Part shown: piece after piece, positions 24,426 to 32,928 of the stretch
How positions within the stretch are numbered: the stretch's first letter is position 1
Layout of the letters: each line of letters starts with the position of its first letter
From: Enterocloster asparagiformis
Lineage (GTDB): Bacteria; Bacillota; Clostridia; Lachnospirales; Lachnospiraceae
Direction of reading: 5' to 3'
NCBI GenBank assembly: GCA_018380885.1
Contig: JAGZSY010000003.1
Location: 186,001 to 250,000, forward strand
DNA: 64,000 nt
Notes under the pieces: model-generated
Databases searched by the model: none
Told to the model about the DNA's origin: nothing
Seen by the model: the letters and a program-made list of their open reading frames with translations, nothing else
Position numbers and translations under genes: made by a program

Positions 24426-25283
24426 CTATTCTTTTACGGCGATCAAAATTCCCGCGGAGATCACCGCCGCCCCGATCACGAACCCGGTGGTGATCTGTTC
24501 GTTTAGCAGCAGCACGCCCATGACCGCGGAGGTCAGAGGCTGCAGTGGGTAGAGCATGGAGCAGGTGCCGGCGCTCAGCAGCTGGAGGGACTTGTTCCAC
24601 AGCGTGTGGGCCAGGGCCGTGCAGATCACCGCCAGGTAGATCAGGGACAGCACGGCCGGGAGCGTGAACCGGCAGGGGGTTGTGGACAATTCCCAGATGG
24701 AGGCCGGAATATTGAAGCAGAGCGCGATGGCCATGCCCACGAAGGCGATCTGGATGGGGTCGTATTTGCCAGCCACCTTGCGCACCATCACCGAGGACAG
24801 GGACCAGAATACCACGGAACAGACGGAAGCGAGGAGGCCCAGGACGTTGAAGCTTCCGCCCCCGCCGCCCAGGATGGCGTAGACGCCGGCCACGGACACT
24901 GCGATGCCGGCAATCCGGCGGGGGGATACCCGCTCCTTCAGGATGATGGCCGCCATCAGCGGGATGAACACAGGGTTCAGGGCGTTGATCAGGGAGGCCA
25001 GGGAGGCGTCCAGCAGGCTGGTGCCCACCAGCTGGCAGGCGATGGATACAAAGTATCCCACTCCGCCGATGATGATAAAATATTTCCAGTCCTGGCGCTC
25101 GATCTGTTTCATGCCCTTTTTCTTCAGGATGACGAACAGAAGAACCACGGACAGGGCGTAACGCCCCAGCAGGACCGTGATGGGCGGGACCACGGCCAGC
25201 GCGTACTTTGACACTACGTAAAGGCTGCCCCAGATCATAAAGGTGATCACCAGACAGAGATAACCCAGTTGTTTCCGATTCAT
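24426..25283 (-). CDS. DMT superfamily (EamA) transporter
   Basis: This roughly 285-residue protein has about ten predicted membrane helices in two EamA repeats, beginning Y-L-C-L-V-I-T-F-M-I-W-G-S. The family exports metabolites such as amino acids. The start is uncertain: M-N-R-K at 25283 is used here, but M-V-E-K at 25295 is also in frame, and neither has a strong ribosome site. It is a single gene convergent with tatD. The substrate cannot be told from the sequence. Confidence 0.88.
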   Translation of the reverse strand: MNRKQLGYLCLVITFMIWGSLYVVSKYALAVVPPITVLLGRYALSVVLLFVILKKKGMKQIERQDWKYFIIIGGVGYFVSIACQLVGTSLLDASLASLINALNPVFIPLMAAIILKERVSPRRIAGIAVSVAGVYAILGGGGGSFNVLGLLASVCSVVFWSLSSVMVRKVAGKYDPIQIAFVGMAIALCFNIPASIWELSTTPCRFTLPAVLSLIYLAVICTALAHTLWNKSLQLLSAGTCSMLYPLQPLTSAVMGVLLLNEQITTGFVIGAAVISAGILIAVKE

Positions 25284-25295
25284 TTTCTCTACCAT

Positions 25296-25599
25296 TCTTT
25301 CTTGTGAAATTTCCTGTAAATTCCGGCGGCCTTTCCCGTGGCCGCACGCCACTCATCATAGCACAATTTTTTCCAACACACAATATGCCGGAAACGCGAT
25401 TTGCGGGCAGGCCTGAAAACCGGCGGCCCCAGGGGTCCGGCGGCCGGACGGCTGCGATCTCATCGGGCGGGCTTTCGCGCATTCCGGCGGACTGCCCGGG
25501 TTTGGTCAATATAGTGCAATTCGTTTCGCTATCACAGTGAAAATTATTGAACTTGATAAACAACTGAAATTTATAGATAATAAAGCCAGGTAAAAACAT
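25296..25599. other. Intergenic region between the DMT exporter and PRD regulator genes
   Basis: About 300 bases lie between divergent genes. The GC-rich middle shows no gene that I can support. The right end carries the promoter at 25553-25581. No clear minus-strand promoter for the exporter gene is visible. Confidence 0.5.
25553..25581 (+). promoter_or_regulatory. Predicted promoter of the PRD regulator/ascorbate-type PTS operon
   Basis: TTGATA (25553-25558) and GATAAT (25576-25581) are separated by 17 bases. The start would fall only about 12 bases before the ATG, leaving a very short leader with a weak GCCAGG ribosome site. Confidence 0.55.
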
Positions 25600-27705
25600 A
25601 TGAATATTAGACAAAAATACGAATTGAAAATGCTGTCGGTTGATGGAAGTGTCAACATGACAAAGGTGGCGGACATGTTTTCCATCAACCTCAGAACGGT
25701 GCGCTACGACATCGGGATTTTGAACGAGTTCCTGCTGCGGGAGCTGGGACGGGAGTGCATTTTTGTGACCAACAAGACAGCCCAGGTGGACGGGGACGTG
25801 AAGGAGAAGCTGGCCGGCCTGGCCGAGCTGGGGGTGAAGGACTTTTACACGGACCGCCTCACCGGCGAGGAGCGGATGCTGTTAATCGTGTTCGACCTTT
25901 GCTGGTCCAACGGCTACAGCACGATCCAGGACATTGCGGACAAATATTTTGTCAGCCGTACCACGGTGAACGCCGACATGGTGGCGGTCAAGGAGTATTG
26001 CCGCAAGAACGGCATAAGCCTGATCAGCCAACGGGGAAAAGGGCTCTGTATCGAGGCGGACGAGGTGAGGCGGCGGAAATATCTCTCCAAGGTAATCCGG
26101 GATTTCACGGCCCTGACCGGGGACCGCGCGGAGTGCGACCAGTCCATTTACTCCCAGTGGTTTGAGGAGGACGGCCTGGACAAGATCAAGGCCATTGTCA
26201 CGGATGTGGAGGAAGCGTTCGCCACTTACCTGGACGACATTGCCTACGAGGCCTTAGCGATCCACATCGCCCTGTCCATCAAGCGTTTCCGCCTGGACGA
26301 GGAGTACGGTGAACCCAGGGCCGCGGACCAGATTGAGCAGGACAGCCTGCAGTATCAGATGGCCTTTGACATTGTGCGGCGCGTGAACGAGTGTTTTCAC
26401 ATCAGGCTGCCGGACGCGGAGATTTACTATGTGGCGGTCCACATGGGCGCCAAGTCCAGCGCGATCACCAGGCAGGAGACCAGCGGGGACGTGCTGCTGG
26501 AATACTACTGTATCAAGCTGATCGCCGGCGTCAGCAAGCGCATCGACTGCGATCTGACAAACGACGACCGCCTGTACGAGTTCCTGATCCAGCACATCAG
26601 CGCCTGCACGTACCGGAAGAAAAACGGTATGCTGCTGGAAAATCCGCTGAAGGAGGAGCTGATCCACAATTACCCGGAGCTGTACGAAGCCGTCAAGACC
26701 ACATTTCCGACCCTGGGGGAGCCGGGCATCATCGTGCCCACAGACGACGAGATCGCCTATATTCTGCTCCATTTTGCGGCGGCGATCAACCGGAGGAACC
26801 AGAACGCCGGGCGTCTGGTGAACATTGTCGTGGTCTGCGCCACGGGAATCGGCACCGCGGAGCTGGTGGTCACCGGGCTCAACCGTAACTTCAAGCTCAA
26901 TATCAAGGGCACGGTGGCCAGGCACCAGCTGGAAAAGTTCCTGAAAAAGGAGGACGTGGACCTGATTATCACCACGGTCCCCTTGCAGACCAGAAAAACC
27001 TTTGTGAAGGTCAGCCCGCTGCTGAAGCGGGAAGATGTGGTCCGGGTCAGCAAGCAGCTGCTGGACATGGGATTTAATATTGAGCGGTCCGTGATCGCGC
27101 GGGAAGGGGAGAGCGTTACGGCCATACGGCTCCGGGAGCTGTTGGACCAGTACGCCGCCAAAGAGGATGAGGAGATTTTGCTGAGGGAGATCGGCAGAAT
27201 CGCGCAACACAAAAATTTTAACAGGGTTGAGGGAAAATATATGCTGAGCGAGTTGATCAATGAAGCGAGCATCCGTGTGGATGTAGAGTGCGCCACCTGG
27301 GAGGAGGCGGTGAGGGAGTCGGGAAGAATCCTGGTGGAGAACGGGGATATCACGGAGGAGTACATACAGGCGGTTATCGACAATGTAAATGAGGTAGGCC
27401 CGTACATTGTCATCACCAAAGGGGTGGCCCTTCCCCATGCCACCAACAAAATCGGGGTAAAGCACACGGCGATGTCCTTCATCAGCCTGAAAACCCCGGT
27501 GAATTTCGGGAGCAAGGCCAATGACCCGGTGAAATATGTGTTTATGCTGGCGACCATCGACGCCAATTCCCATCTGGGGGCGCTCCAGGATTTGGCGGAA
27601 TTTCTGGGAAGAAAGGAGTTTATAGAAACCCTGGGGACGGCCAGGGACGCCGGCAGCATCGTATCGTATATCAAAGAAAACGAAACTAATAACCAGGAGG
27701 GATGA
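25600..27705 (+). CDS. PRD-containing transcriptional regulator with EIIB- and EIIA-like domains (BglG/MtlR/LicR type)
   Basis: This 701-residue regulator has, in order: two helix-turn-helix segments (about 15-50 and 100-140), two PTS regulation domains (about 190-395) with conserved His, an EIIB-like domain (about 405-495, V-V-V-C-A-T-G-I-G-T-A-E), and an EIIA domain of the fructose/mannitol type (about 550-700) with its phospho-His in V-A-L-P-H-A. Phosphorylation by PTS proteins would couple its activity to sugar uptake. It is followed after four bases by EIIB and EIIC genes, but no separate EIIA gene is present, so its own EIIA domain may also serve transport. That is inference. Confidence 0.9.
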   Translation: MNIRQKYELKMLSVDGSVNMTKVADMFSINLRTVRYDIGILNEFLLRELGRECIFVTNKTAQVDGDVKEKLAGLAELGVKDFYTDRLTGEERMLLIVFDLCWSNGYSTIQDIADKYFVSRTTVNADMVAVKEYCRKNGISLISQRGKGLCIEADEVRRRKYLSKVIRDFTALTGDRAECDQSIYSQWFEEDGLDKIKAIVTDVEEAFATYLDDIAYEALAIHIALSIKRFRLDEEYGEPRAADQIEQDSLQYQMAFDIVRRVNECFHIRLPDAEIYYVAVHMGAKSSAITRQETSGDVLLEYYCIKLIAGVSKRIDCDLTNDDRLYEFLIQHISACTYRKKNGMLLENPLKEELIHNYPELYEAVKTTFPTLGEPGIIVPTDDEIAYILLHFAAAINRRNQNAGRLVNIVVVCATGIGTAELVVTGLNRNFKLNIKGTVARHQLEKFLKKEDVDLIITTVPLQTRKTFVKVSPLLKREDVVRVSKQLLDMGFNIERSVIAREGESVTAIRLRELLDQYAAKEDEEILLREIGRIAQHKNFNRVEGKYMLSELINEASIRVDVECATWEEAVRESGRILVENGDITEEYIQAVIDNVNEVGPYIVITKGVALPHATNKIGVKHTAMSFISLKTPVNFGSKANDPVKYVFMLATIDANSHLGALQDLAEFLGRKEFIETLGTARDAGSIVSYIKENETNNQEG

Positions 27706-27709
27706 GGAT

Positions 27710-28012
27710 ATGAGAACTAGAAACTGTTTAATTATGTGCCGTACAGGCATGGGCAGCTCCATGATGCTTAAGATTAAGGTGGACAAGCTGATCGACAGGA
27801 ACGGCTATCCCATGGATGTGACCCACGACGCGTTCAGCGGCTTTGCTGGCCAGCAGAATGTGGACATTATCATCACCATGGAGGATTTGATCGAGGAATT
27901 CAAAAATTCCAAGGCTTACGTGATCGGGGTGAAGGACATCATGGACATGGACTTTCTGGAGCGGGAGCTGAACAAGTATTTTGAGCTGGAAAAGGCGAAG
28001 GGAAACGATTAA
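27710..28012 (+). CDS. PTS EIIB component, ascorbate/galactitol type
   Basis: This 100-residue stand-alone EIIB has its phospho-cysteine Cys10 in I-M-C-R-T-G-M-G-S-S, the P-loop shape of the lactose/ascorbate EIIB fold. It transfers phosphate from EIIA to the sugar bound by the EIIC encoded downstream. It has an AGGAGGGATGAGG site. The pairing with an UlaA-type EIIC supports an ascorbate-like or other sugar-acid substrate. Confidence 0.88.
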   Translation: MRTRNCLIMCRTGMGSSMMLKIKVDKLIDRNGYPMDVTHDAFSGFAGQQNVDIIITMEDLIEEFKNSKAYVIGVKDIMDMDFLERELNKYFELEKAKGND

Positions 28013-28061
28013 CATATTACGATTCGCGGCATTTACATTCAGAAAAAAGGGGGATTAAGAA

Positions 28062-29333
28062 ATGGCAGTATTGCAATTTGTGGTTTATGACATATTAGGT
28101 GAAGCGTCGCTTCTGATCGGACTCATGGCGATGGTCGGCCTGCTGATCCAGAAGAAACCCGCTGAGAAGGTGATCGCGGGAACCATCAAGACGATTGTGG
28201 GTTTCCTGATCTTTGGCATCGGTTCCTCGGCAGCCCAGGGAGCGCTAAACGGGTTTCAGTCCCTGTTTGTGACGGCCTTCGGCCTGGAGGGCGTGACACC
28301 GATCTCCGAGGCCATCACAGCCCAGGCGCAGACGCTGTTTCCCATGGTAATCGCGCTGATCATGGTGGGCGGCTTTGTCTGCAACCTGATCATCGCCAAG
28401 CTCACCAGGTTTAAGTACATTTTCCTGACCGGCGGACACAGCCTGTTCCTCTCCGCCCTGCTGGCGATCCTGCTGAAGGCCCTGGGCCTGTCCGACGTGG
28501 CGGCGATTCTGACCGGTTCCGTGATCCACGGCTTTGCGGCGGCCCTGTACCCGGCTATTGCCCAGAAATCCATGAACGCTGTGACCGGCACCGACGAGAT
28601 CGCAATCGGCCACTACTGCACCCTGGCCTACGCGTTTTCCGGCTGGCTGGGAAGCAAGGTGGGCAATCCCGAGGACAGCACGGAGAAGATCAAGCTGCCC
28701 GGATGGCTGGCCATGTTCAAAGACTATATTGTTTCCGTTTCCCTGTCCATCGGCGTGATCTACTACATCGCAGCGGCGGTGGCGGGCAGGGAGGCCGTCG
28801 AGGCCATCTCCGGCGGTACCCACTGGCTGATTTTCCCGCTTATGCAGACCCTGACCTTTACCGGCGGCCTCTATGTGATCATTACCGGCGTGCGCCTGTT
28901 CCTGGGTGAGATCGTTCCTGCCTTCGTGGGTATCTCCGAGAAGTTTATCCCCGGCGCGAAACCGGCTCTGGACTGCCCGGTTGTGTTCCCCTACGCTCCC
29001 ACTGCCACGGTGCTGGGCTTCATCTCCGCCTATGCGGCGGGCCTGATCTGTATGTTTATCATGGCGGCTCTCCACACGGTGGTAATGATCCCGGTGGCGA
29101 TCCCGTTCTTCTTCATCGGAGCGACCGCCGGCGTGTTCGGAAACGCCAGGGGCGGCTGGAAGGGCTGCGTGCTGGGCGCGTTTGTCACCGGCGTGCTGAT
29201 CTCCGTGGGACCGGCGCTGATCTACCCGATTATGCAGAGCGTGGGCCTGTCCGGCACCAGCTTCCCGGAGACGGACTTCAACCTGATCGGTATTTTCTTT
29301 AACTTTATCGGCAAGGCCCTTGGCAAGTGGTAA
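28062..29333 (+). CDS. PTS EIIC component, UlaA/SgaT (ascorbate) family
   Basis: This 423-residue membrane permease belongs to the AG superfamily of PTS EIIC proteins (UlaA/SgaT). Visible features include an N-terminal hydrophobic segment with G-L-L-I-Q-K-K-P near residue 25, F-L-T-G-G-H-S-L-F near residue 121, and about ten further membrane segments. UlaA imports and phosphorylates L-ascorbate. Other members carry different substrates, so ascorbate itself is not proven; no ulaD/E/F/G genes are present. Confidence 0.87.
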   Translation: MAVLQFVVYDILGEASLLIGLMAMVGLLIQKKPAEKVIAGTIKTIVGFLIFGIGSSAAQGALNGFQSLFVTAFGLEGVTPISEAITAQAQTLFPMVIALIMVGGFVCNLIIAKLTRFKYIFLTGGHSLFLSALLAILLKALGLSDVAAILTGSVIHGFAAALYPAIAQKSMNAVTGTDEIAIGHYCTLAYAFSGWLGSKVGNPEDSTEKIKLPGWLAMFKDYIVSVSLSIGVIYYIAAAVAGREAVEAISGGTHWLIFPLMQTLTFTGGLYVIITGVRLFLGEIVPAFVGISEKFIPGAKPALDCPVVFPYAPTATVLGFISAYAAGLICMFIMAALHTVVMIPVAIPFFFIGATAGVFGNARGGWKGCVLGAFVTGVLISVGPALIYPIMQSVGLSGTSFPETDFNLIGIFFNFIGKALGKW

Positions 29334-29350
29334 TGGAGGAGCGTAGAACC

Positions 29351-30178
29351 ATGACAGATTTAAAGCAGTTGAAACTGACGGCAAACCACAACCGCAGGCG
29401 GATTGTGGAGATGGTCTACCGGGCCGGCGTGGGCCACGTGGGCGGAGCGCTCTCCGTGATCGATCTGCTCACGGCCATTTACGAGCGTGAGGTGGACTTC
29501 GGCGCGGAGAAGCGCGTCAGGGTGGTGCTGTCCAAGGGGCACGCCACGCCTGCGCTGTACGCGGAGCTGGCGCAGAAGGGAATCATCGACGAGAAGGATT
29601 TTCCCACGTTCCGGCAGATCAATTCCAAGCTTCAGGGTCATCCCTACACCTGCGACATTCCACAGGTGGACGCCACCACGGGCCTGCTGGGCCAGGGCTT
29701 TTCCATGGCCCTGGGCATGGCCCTGGTGAAAAAACGCGAACAGGACCCGCACAAGGTGTACGCCATCGCGGGGGACGGCGAGACCCAGGAGGGGCAGATT
29801 TGGGAAGCTCTGATGATGGCCGCCCACTACAAGCTGGACAACCTGGTGTACATTTTCGACTATAACAAGCTTTCCTCCGGGCATCCCACCAACGAGGTGA
29901 TCAACCTGGAACCCCTGGCGGACAAGCTGGCGGCCTTCAACTACCACGTGATCGTGATCGACGGAAACGACATGGGGCAGGTGGTGGACGCCATCGAGGA
30001 GGCCAAATCCGTGATCGGAAGGCCCGTGGCCATTATAGCCAACACGGTCAAGGGCAAGGGCGTCGGCTTTATGGAGAATGTGCCCAAGTGGCATTCCAGC
30101 GGCCTGACGGACGCGGAGTACGAGAGCGCGATGAAGGATTTGAACGCCAGGGAGGAGGAAATCTGCAATGAGCTATGA
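29351..30178 (+). CDS. Transketolase, N-terminal subunit
   Basis: This 275-residue subunit carries the TPP pyrophosphate-binding half of a split transketolase. It contains G-G-A-L-S-V-I-D-L-L near residue 35 and the TPP motif G-D-G-E-T-Q-E-G-Q-I-W-E ending near N-K-L-S-S at about 140-180. It moves two-carbon units between sugar phosphates. I use the ATG at 29351 after GGAGGAG; an in-frame GTG at 29327 lies inside the EIIC gene. Coupling with the PTS suggests its product enters as a pentulose phosphate. Confidence 0.92.
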   Translation: MTDLKQLKLTANHNRRRIVEMVYRAGVGHVGGALSVIDLLTAIYEREVDFGAEKRVRVVLSKGHATPALYAELAQKGIIDEKDFPTFRQINSKLQGHPYTCDIPQVDATTGLLGQGFSMALGMALVKKREQDPHKVYAIAGDGETQEGQIWEALMMAAHYKLDNLVYIFDYNKLSSGHPTNEVINLEPLADKLAAFNYHVIVIDGNDMGQVVDAIEEAKSVIGRPVAIIANTVKGKGVGFMENVPKWHSSGLTDAEYESAMKDLNAREEEICNEL

Positions 30179-31094
30179 TACAATCACCCTCAGAGAGCTG
30201 GTGGGCGGCGTGCTGGTGGAAGCCGGCAGGAAGAACGAAGGGATCTATGTCATTGACAGCGATCTGGCCAAGTCCACCACCACCAACCAGTTTGAGGAGG
30301 TTTTCCCGGAGCGCTTTGTGGAGACGGGGATTGCGGAGCAGAACGCCATGTCCATTGCCGCGGGTATCGCGACCGAGGGACGGATCCCATTTTATGTAAA
30401 TTTTGCGATCTTCGTGTCCGGGACCTGCTGGACCCAGCTTCGGCAGATATGCTACGCCAACTTGAATGTGAAGATGATCGCCACCCATCCCGGCATGGAC
30501 GGCGGCTACGACGGAGCCACCCACCACGCCAATGAGGATTTGGCGCTCATGCGGGCGCTGCCCAACTTGAAAATTCTGGTGCCCTCCAACCCGGATGAGC
30601 TGAAGGAGGCGGTGGAGATCGCCGTCCGCCATCAGGGGCCGGTGTATATCCGCTGCGTGCGGGATTCCGTGCCTAAGCTGCCGGCGAAAGAGAAGGCGCA
30701 GATGGGCAGAGCAATGGTCGTGGAGGACGAGGGCGACGAGTTCGCCCTGATCTACGAGGGATCGGCCGCGGACCTGGCATTTAAGAGCTTTGCGGCCTGC
30801 CGGGAAGCCGGGGGGAAGGGAAAGCTGATCAATATCTTCTCCGTAAAGCCGGCGGACAGCGAGCTGATCCGCAGGGTCGCGGGCACGGTGGGAAGAATCG
30901 TGACCATTGAGAACCATTCTGTGATCGGCGGGCTGGGCGGCCTGGTTGCGGAGACGGTCTGCGACATGCCAAACCACGCGCCGGTGCTGCGGGTGGGAGT
31001 GGAGGACGTATTCACGGAATCCGGGCCCTCCGGGCTGGTCAAGGAGAAGTATGGACTGACTGTGGAGCATGTGTTAAAGAAATTGGGATATTAA
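30168..31094 (+). CDS. Transketolase, C-terminal subunit
   Basis: This 308-residue subunit carries the pyrimidine-binding half. The TPP-activating glutamate is in E-T-G-I-A-E-Q-N-A near residue 50, and D-L-A-K-S-T is near the start. It overlaps the N-terminal subunit gene by 11 bases, so the two are made together. Split transketolases are common in Clostridia, often as extra copies dedicated to a sugar pathway. Confidence 0.92.
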   Translation: MSYDTITLRELVGGVLVEAGRKNEGIYVIDSDLAKSTTTNQFEEVFPERFVETGIAEQNAMSIAAGIATEGRIPFYVNFAIFVSGTCWTQLRQICYANLNVKMIATHPGMDGGYDGATHHANEDLALMRALPNLKILVPSNPDELKEAVEIAVRHQGPVYIRCVRDSVPKLPAKEKAQMGRAMVVEDEGDEFALIYEGSAADLAFKSFAACREAGGKGKLINIFSVKPADSELIRRVAGTVGRIVTIENHSVIGGLGGLVAETVCDMPNHAPVLRVGVEDVFTESGPSGLVKEKYGLTVEHVLKKLGY

Positions 31095-31105
31095 CGCAGC
31101 GTTGG

Positions 31106-31156
31106 GGCTGCCGTGCTGACGATTGAAAAATCGCAGCGCGGCAGCCGCATTTTGGT
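31106..31156 (+). terminator. Terminator of the PTS/transketolase operon
   Basis: The stem GGCTGCCGTGCTG / CAGCGCGGCAGCC is nearly perfect, with a 15-base loop. It is followed by GCATTTTGG. A second hairpin (GCGGCGGCGC / GCGCCGCCGT, about 31188-31215) lies just downstream. Confidence 0.65.
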
Positions 31157-31235
31157 TATTGACCCATCCGCGGTAAAATGGGATCAGCGGCGGCGCCCAA
31201 GGGGAGCGCCGCCGTGTTTGGGGCCATGGGTTCCC

Positions 31236-31264
31236 TTGTCTTTTAACCCGCCGTGTGTTAGTAT
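31236..31264 (+). promoter_or_regulatory. Predicted promoter of the HD-domain gene
   Basis: TTGTCT (31236-31241) and TAGTAT (31259-31264) are spaced by 17 bases, about 28 bases before the ribosome site. Confidence 0.55.
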
Positions 31265-31298
31265 AACCCCAGGGAACAGGAACAGGAGGAATAATACG

Positions 31299-31892
31299 AT
31301 GACGCCCCAGGAATTTTTGGACATACTGTCAAGAGCTGCAATACTGAAAACCACAACCCGCCATTGCTTTTCCGGGGATGACCGCAGGGAAAGCGTGGCC
31401 GACCACAGCTGGCGGATCGCTTTGATGGCCATGCTGCTGTCCGGCGAGCCGGAATTTGAGGGCACGGACATGAACCGGGTAATCCGCATGTGCCTGATCC
31501 ACGACCTGGGGGAGTCCTTTACCGGAGATATTCCCAGCTTTGAAAAGACCGACGCGGACGCCGAGAGCGAGGACGCCCTGTTTTTGGACTGGGCGGGTTC
31601 CTTCCCGGACGCGCAGCGCCGCGAATGGCTGGAGCTTCTGGACGAGATGGGAAAGCTGCAGACCAAAGAGGCGAAATTATACAAGGCCCTTGACAAGCTG
31701 GAGGCCATTATTTCCCACAATGAGTCGGACCTCTCCACCTGGCTGCCGCTGGAGTACGAATTGCAGCTGACGTACGGCCAGGAAAATATACAATTTTCAG
31801 AGTATCTGAAATCGTTGAGAACGTGCATCGACGTGTGGACTCAAAATAAAATAAAGGGCCGGACAGCCATAAAACAGGAACCTTTTAATTGA
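31299..31892 (+). CDS. HD domain phosphohydrolase, YfbR/HDDC2-like
   Basis: This 197-residue protein has a single HD domain. The metal-binding residues appear in S-V-A-D-H-S-W (His about 31), the L-I-H-D-L-G-E pair (about 70) and an Asp near residue 131 in D-K-L-E-A. This layout resembles 5'-deoxynucleotidases of the YfbR/HDDC2 group, which hydrolyse dNMPs. The start at 31299 follows AGGAGGA. It is probably co-transcribed with rsmA, 55 bases downstream. Confidence 0.82.
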   Translation: MTPQEFLDILSRAAILKTTTRHCFSGDDRRESVADHSWRIALMAMLLSGEPEFEGTDMNRVIRMCLIHDLGESFTGDIPSFEKTDADAESEDALFLDWAGSFPDAQRREWLELLDEMGKLQTKEAKLYKALDKLEAIISHNESDLSTWLPLEYELQLTYGQENIQFSEYLKSLRTCIDVWTQNKIKGRTAIKQEPFN

Positions 31893-31947
31893 CTTTTCTC
31901 CCCTGATGGGCTACCATAACCTTAAAAGAAAAAATAAGGAAAACCAT

Positions 31948-32817
31948 ATGCAGAACAAATTGGGCAACCCCAAAGAAACGATTGAAATCATACAGAAATA
32001 TCAGTTTGTGTTTCAGAAAAAATTCGGCCAGAATTTTCTCATCGATCCCCATGTGCTGGACAAGATTATCACCGCCGCGGGCATCGGGGCGGAGGATTGC
32101 GTGTTGGAGATCGGGCCGGGGATCGGCACCATGACCCAGTACCTGGCCGAACACGCCCGACAGGTGGTGGCGGTGGAGATTGACAGCAACCTGATCCCCA
32201 TTCTGGGGGAAACGCTGGAGGCTTACCGCAACGTCACGGTGATCAACGACGATATTCTCAAGGTGGATATCAACAAGCTGGTGGACGAGTACAACGGCGG
32301 AAAACCCATCAAGGTGGTGGCGAATCTGCCCTACTATATCACCACCCCCATTATCATGGGCCTGTTTGAGAGCGGCGTGCCCATCGACAACATTACGGTG
32401 ATGGTACAGAAGGAGGTGGCCGACCGCATGCAGGTGGGGCCGGGCTCCAAGGACTACGGGGCGCTGTCCCTGGCTGTCCAGTACTACGCCAGCCCCTATA
32501 TCGTGGCCAACGTGCCGCCCAACTGCTTTATCCCCAGGCCCAACGTGGGGTCCGCGGTGATCCGGCTGACCCGCTACAAGGAGCCGCCGGTGGCGGTGTC
32601 CGATCCGGCGCTGATGTTTAAGCTGATCCGGGCCTCGTTCAACCAGCGGCGGAAAACCCTGCAGAACGGGCTCAACAATTCGCCTGAGCTCTCCTATACC
32701 AGGGAGATGATCACCGAGGCCATCGCCAGCCTGGGAGTGCCGGCGTCCGTGCGGGGGGAAGCGCTGACGCTGGAGCAGTTTGCGAAGCTGGCCAATTATT
32801 TTACGGAACATTTTTAA
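31948..32817 (+). CDS. rsmA: 16S rRNA (adenine1518-N6/adenine1519-N6)-dimethyltransferase
   Basis: This 289-residue KsgA/RsmA enzyme dimethylates two adenines in helix 45 of 16S rRNA. Hallmarks are F-G-Q-N-F-L-I-D near residue 27, the SAM-binding E-I-G-P-G-I-G near residue 54 and the catalytic motif N-L-P-Y-Y near residue 126. The C-terminal RNA-binding domain includes R-A-S-F-N-Q-R-R-K-T. The ATG at 31948 is preceded by AAGGA; an upstream in-frame ATG (31906) lacks a site. Confidence 0.95.
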   Translation: MQNKLGNPKETIEIIQKYQFVFQKKFGQNFLIDPHVLDKIITAAGIGAEDCVLEIGPGIGTMTQYLAEHARQVVAVEIDSNLIPILGETLEAYRNVTVINDDILKVDINKLVDEYNGGKPIKVVANLPYYITTPIIMGLFESGVPIDNITVMVQKEVADRMQVGPGSKDYGALSLAVQYYASPYIVANVPPNCFIPRPNVGSAVIRLTRYKEPPVAVSDPALMFKLIRASFNQRRKTLQNGLNNSPELSYTREMITEAIASLGVPASVRGEALTLEQFAKLANYFTEHF

Positions 32818-32928
32818 AGCAGATAAAACATGGAAATACTCTGGATAGATTAATATAGCCGCGTTTGCGGCAAAGGTCTGCCGGGCAGAGAAGGAAAATC
32901 GAAGATTTTGGAAAGGAAGAGAGCAAAG

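Noticed and set aside
24606..25211. A 201-codon plus-strand frame
   Set aside because: It is antisense to the DMT transporter and dominated by Gln/Gly/Asp/His; it is a composition shadow.
26254..27786. A 510-codon minus-strand frame
   Set aside because: It is fully antisense to the PRD regulator gene, which has clear domains; no start signal or family resemblance was found.
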